From Bombus terrestris (taxonomy: Eukaryota > Arthropoda > Insecta > Hymenoptera > Apidae): a stretch of DNA of 64,000 nucleotides. The notes beneath the pieces are model-generated. The model saw only the letters and a program-made list of their open reading frames with translations. It was not told the DNA's origin and made no database searches. The DNA lies in the NCBI RefSeq assembly GCF_910591885.1, contig NC_063278.1:7227501-7291500 (forward strand), given 5' to 3'. Positions 63,011-64,000 of this stretch are shown in pieces (position 1 is the first letter of the stretch; every line of letters starts with the position of its first letter). Position numbers and translations under genes: made by a program.

Positions 63011-64000
63011 ATGCCAGAAGTGGCATCGTCAACGGTATCATCGACATCGTCATCGAGGCTCAAAGCGGAGACGGCGACGTCGAGGTCTGGCGGTATCGCT
63101 GGCCGACAGCTGGCGATAGAAATCGAGACGATCGAGCGCCGGGTCTGCGCCACCCGTCGCGACCTCTTCGTCCCCGTGACCATCGATCCGCGGCCCAGTC
63201 GGGCTGTCCACTGTCCCGATCTAAACGCCTGTTTGGTGAACGAGTCTCGAACCGGCCACGAACAGGTAGACTGTCAGGCGATTCACTTTGGCTACGCGAT
63301 CCCAGTGAACGTAGTTCCCCTCGAGACCGATCCACGGCTCGCCGAGCTCGTCTTGGACCACTCGACCGAGTTAAGCAGACGCGCCGCGAGCTTCTTGCTC
63401 GAGCACCATCCCCAGCTGCGTCAGCAGCGACAGACACAGCACGAACGCTGCTTAAGCATGGCAGCCACCGCGAAGCACGACCTGCGTCAGAAGTTTCCAA
63501 CAGAAACATCGACGTCCGGTGACGAGGACATTGCGGCGATCGCCAAGCAGATCAGCGATCACGCGGAGGCGATCTATCAGACATGGAAGAGTCGAGGACT
63601 AGCTCCTACAGAGATACTGAATTGCCACAGTAATGCTACGGCCGCGGACAAATTTGGAACTGCTCTTACGCCGACTTCCGCGTCCAATAGCCCGAGTAGT
63701 ACGGGAAAAGTTACTCCTACGAGCTCTAGCCCTGCCACCGCAGTAGATATATTGAGTCAAACGCCGAATCTCGATAACGGGAACTTGGAGAAACTGGTGA
63801 ACAATTTCGTAGTGGAGGACAAGGCTAGGTTAGCTGCGTCGAGGCAGAGATCGCCGTCGAAGACTCTGCCCTCGTCGATACAATTTGCGTTGGAGAAGTT
63901 CGAGAAGAACTCGATGCAGCAGCATCAACAACCGCAGACTTCTCCTTTGAAGAACAGCAACGTTGGTAGTCAAGTGAAACCGAAACAGGGAACTGTTTTA
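63011..64000 (+). CDS. N-terminal part of an unrecognised low-complexity protein, truncated by window end
   Basis: Open for 330 codons from ATG 63011 to the end of the window, with an in-frame stop 3 nt upstream. The first 20 residues are Ser/Thr-rich (MPEVASSTVSSTSSSRLKAE). Residues about 30-160 look folded: RQLAIEIETIERRVCATRRD, PSRAVHCPDLNACLVNES, TELSRRAASFLLEHHPQLRQ. A second conserved-looking block is at about 170-200 (GDEDIAAIAKQISDHAEAIY, then TWKSRGLAPTEI). The rest is Ser/Pro/Thr/Gln-rich with SPSKTLPSSIQFALEKFEKN. I do not recognise the family. Other frames, including an antisense one of 149 codons, are open over 62944-63522 because the DNA is GC-rich; this frame is preferred because it stays open to the end. 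The complete gene must extend to the right. Confidence 0.7.
   Translation, partial: MPEVASSTVSSTSSSRLKAETATSRSGGIAGRQLAIEIETIERRVCATRRDLFVPVTIDPRPSRAVHCPDLNACLVNESRTGHEQVDCQAIHFGYAIPVNVVPLETDPRLAELVLDHSTELSRRAASFLLEHHPQLRQQRQTQHERCLSMAATAKHDLRQKFPTETSTSGDEDIAAIAKQISDHAEAIYQTWKSRGLAPTEILNCHSNATAADKFGTALTPTSASNSPSSTGKVTPTSSSPATAVDILSQTPNLDNGNLEKLVNNFVVEDKARLAASRQRSPSKTLPSSIQFALEKFEKNSMQQHQQPQTSPLKNSNVGSQVKPKQGTVL

Noticed and set aside
1..64000. tRNA genes
   Set aside because: Looked by eye for B-box-like GGTTCGANTCC on both strands and found none with a matching acceptor; a tRNAscan run would be decisive.

Overview
The window is insect nuclear DNA, most likely from a hymenopteran and probably a bee. 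Introns are short and AT-rich with GT..AG ends, the gene set is conserved and eukaryotic, and an AT-rich, gene-dense left half gives way at about 37.8 kb to a GC- and CpG-richer, gene-poor right half. The species call is inference. No tRNA, rRNA, CRISPR array or bacterial-type operon was seen.

Layout. (1) 1-9380, + strand: the 3' part of the SAYP/e(y)3/PHF10 gene, a PBAF-class chromatin co-activator subunit. Its huge exon carries three nested coding repeat systems, and an AT-hook, SAY region and PHD fingers follow. (2) 11483-14809, - strand: diphthine-ammonia ligase DPH6 with two C-terminal RidA-like domains (12 exons, 705 aa). (3) 17095-21020, + strand: CoREST (ELM2-SANT-zinc finger-SANT). 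(4) 21021-24996: convergent intergenic DNA with a piggyBac-like MITE and a 45-nt poly(A) tract. (5) 24997-30089, - strand: THADA/Trm732 (7 exons, about 1,540 aa). (6) 30656-31042, - strand: COA6 (77 aa). (7) 32461-33264, - strand: membrin/GOSR2 (212 aa). (8) 33390-34103: a dead non-LTR retrotransposon fragment and a foldback element. (9) 34565-36961, + strand: CTNNBL1 (9 exons, 578 aa). (10) 37434-37706: an unrecognised possible coding exon. (11) 38290-64000: a promoter and non-coding first exon, an intron of about 24 kb, then an exon whose reading frame opens at 63011 and runs off the window (unrecognised low-complexity protein).

Exon boundaries were placed by hand from splice signals. For each recognised multi-exon gene I checked that exon lengths sum to a whole number of codons with no internal stop.

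Functionally the genes are housekeeping: two chromatin regulators (SAYP, CoREST), two translation-modification factors (DPH6 on eEF2, THADA on tRNA), a COX assembly factor, a Golgi SNARE and a spliceosome-associated ARM protein. They do not form one pathway. DPH6/CoREST and membrin/CTNNBL1 are head to head. SAYP/DPH6 and CoREST/THADA are tail to tail. No clearly new system was found. The oddest items are the repeat-built SAYP N-terminal region, a stop-free frame-preserving SAYP intron, a GATA-like finger between the CoREST SANT domains, and the uORF-rich leader of the last gene.
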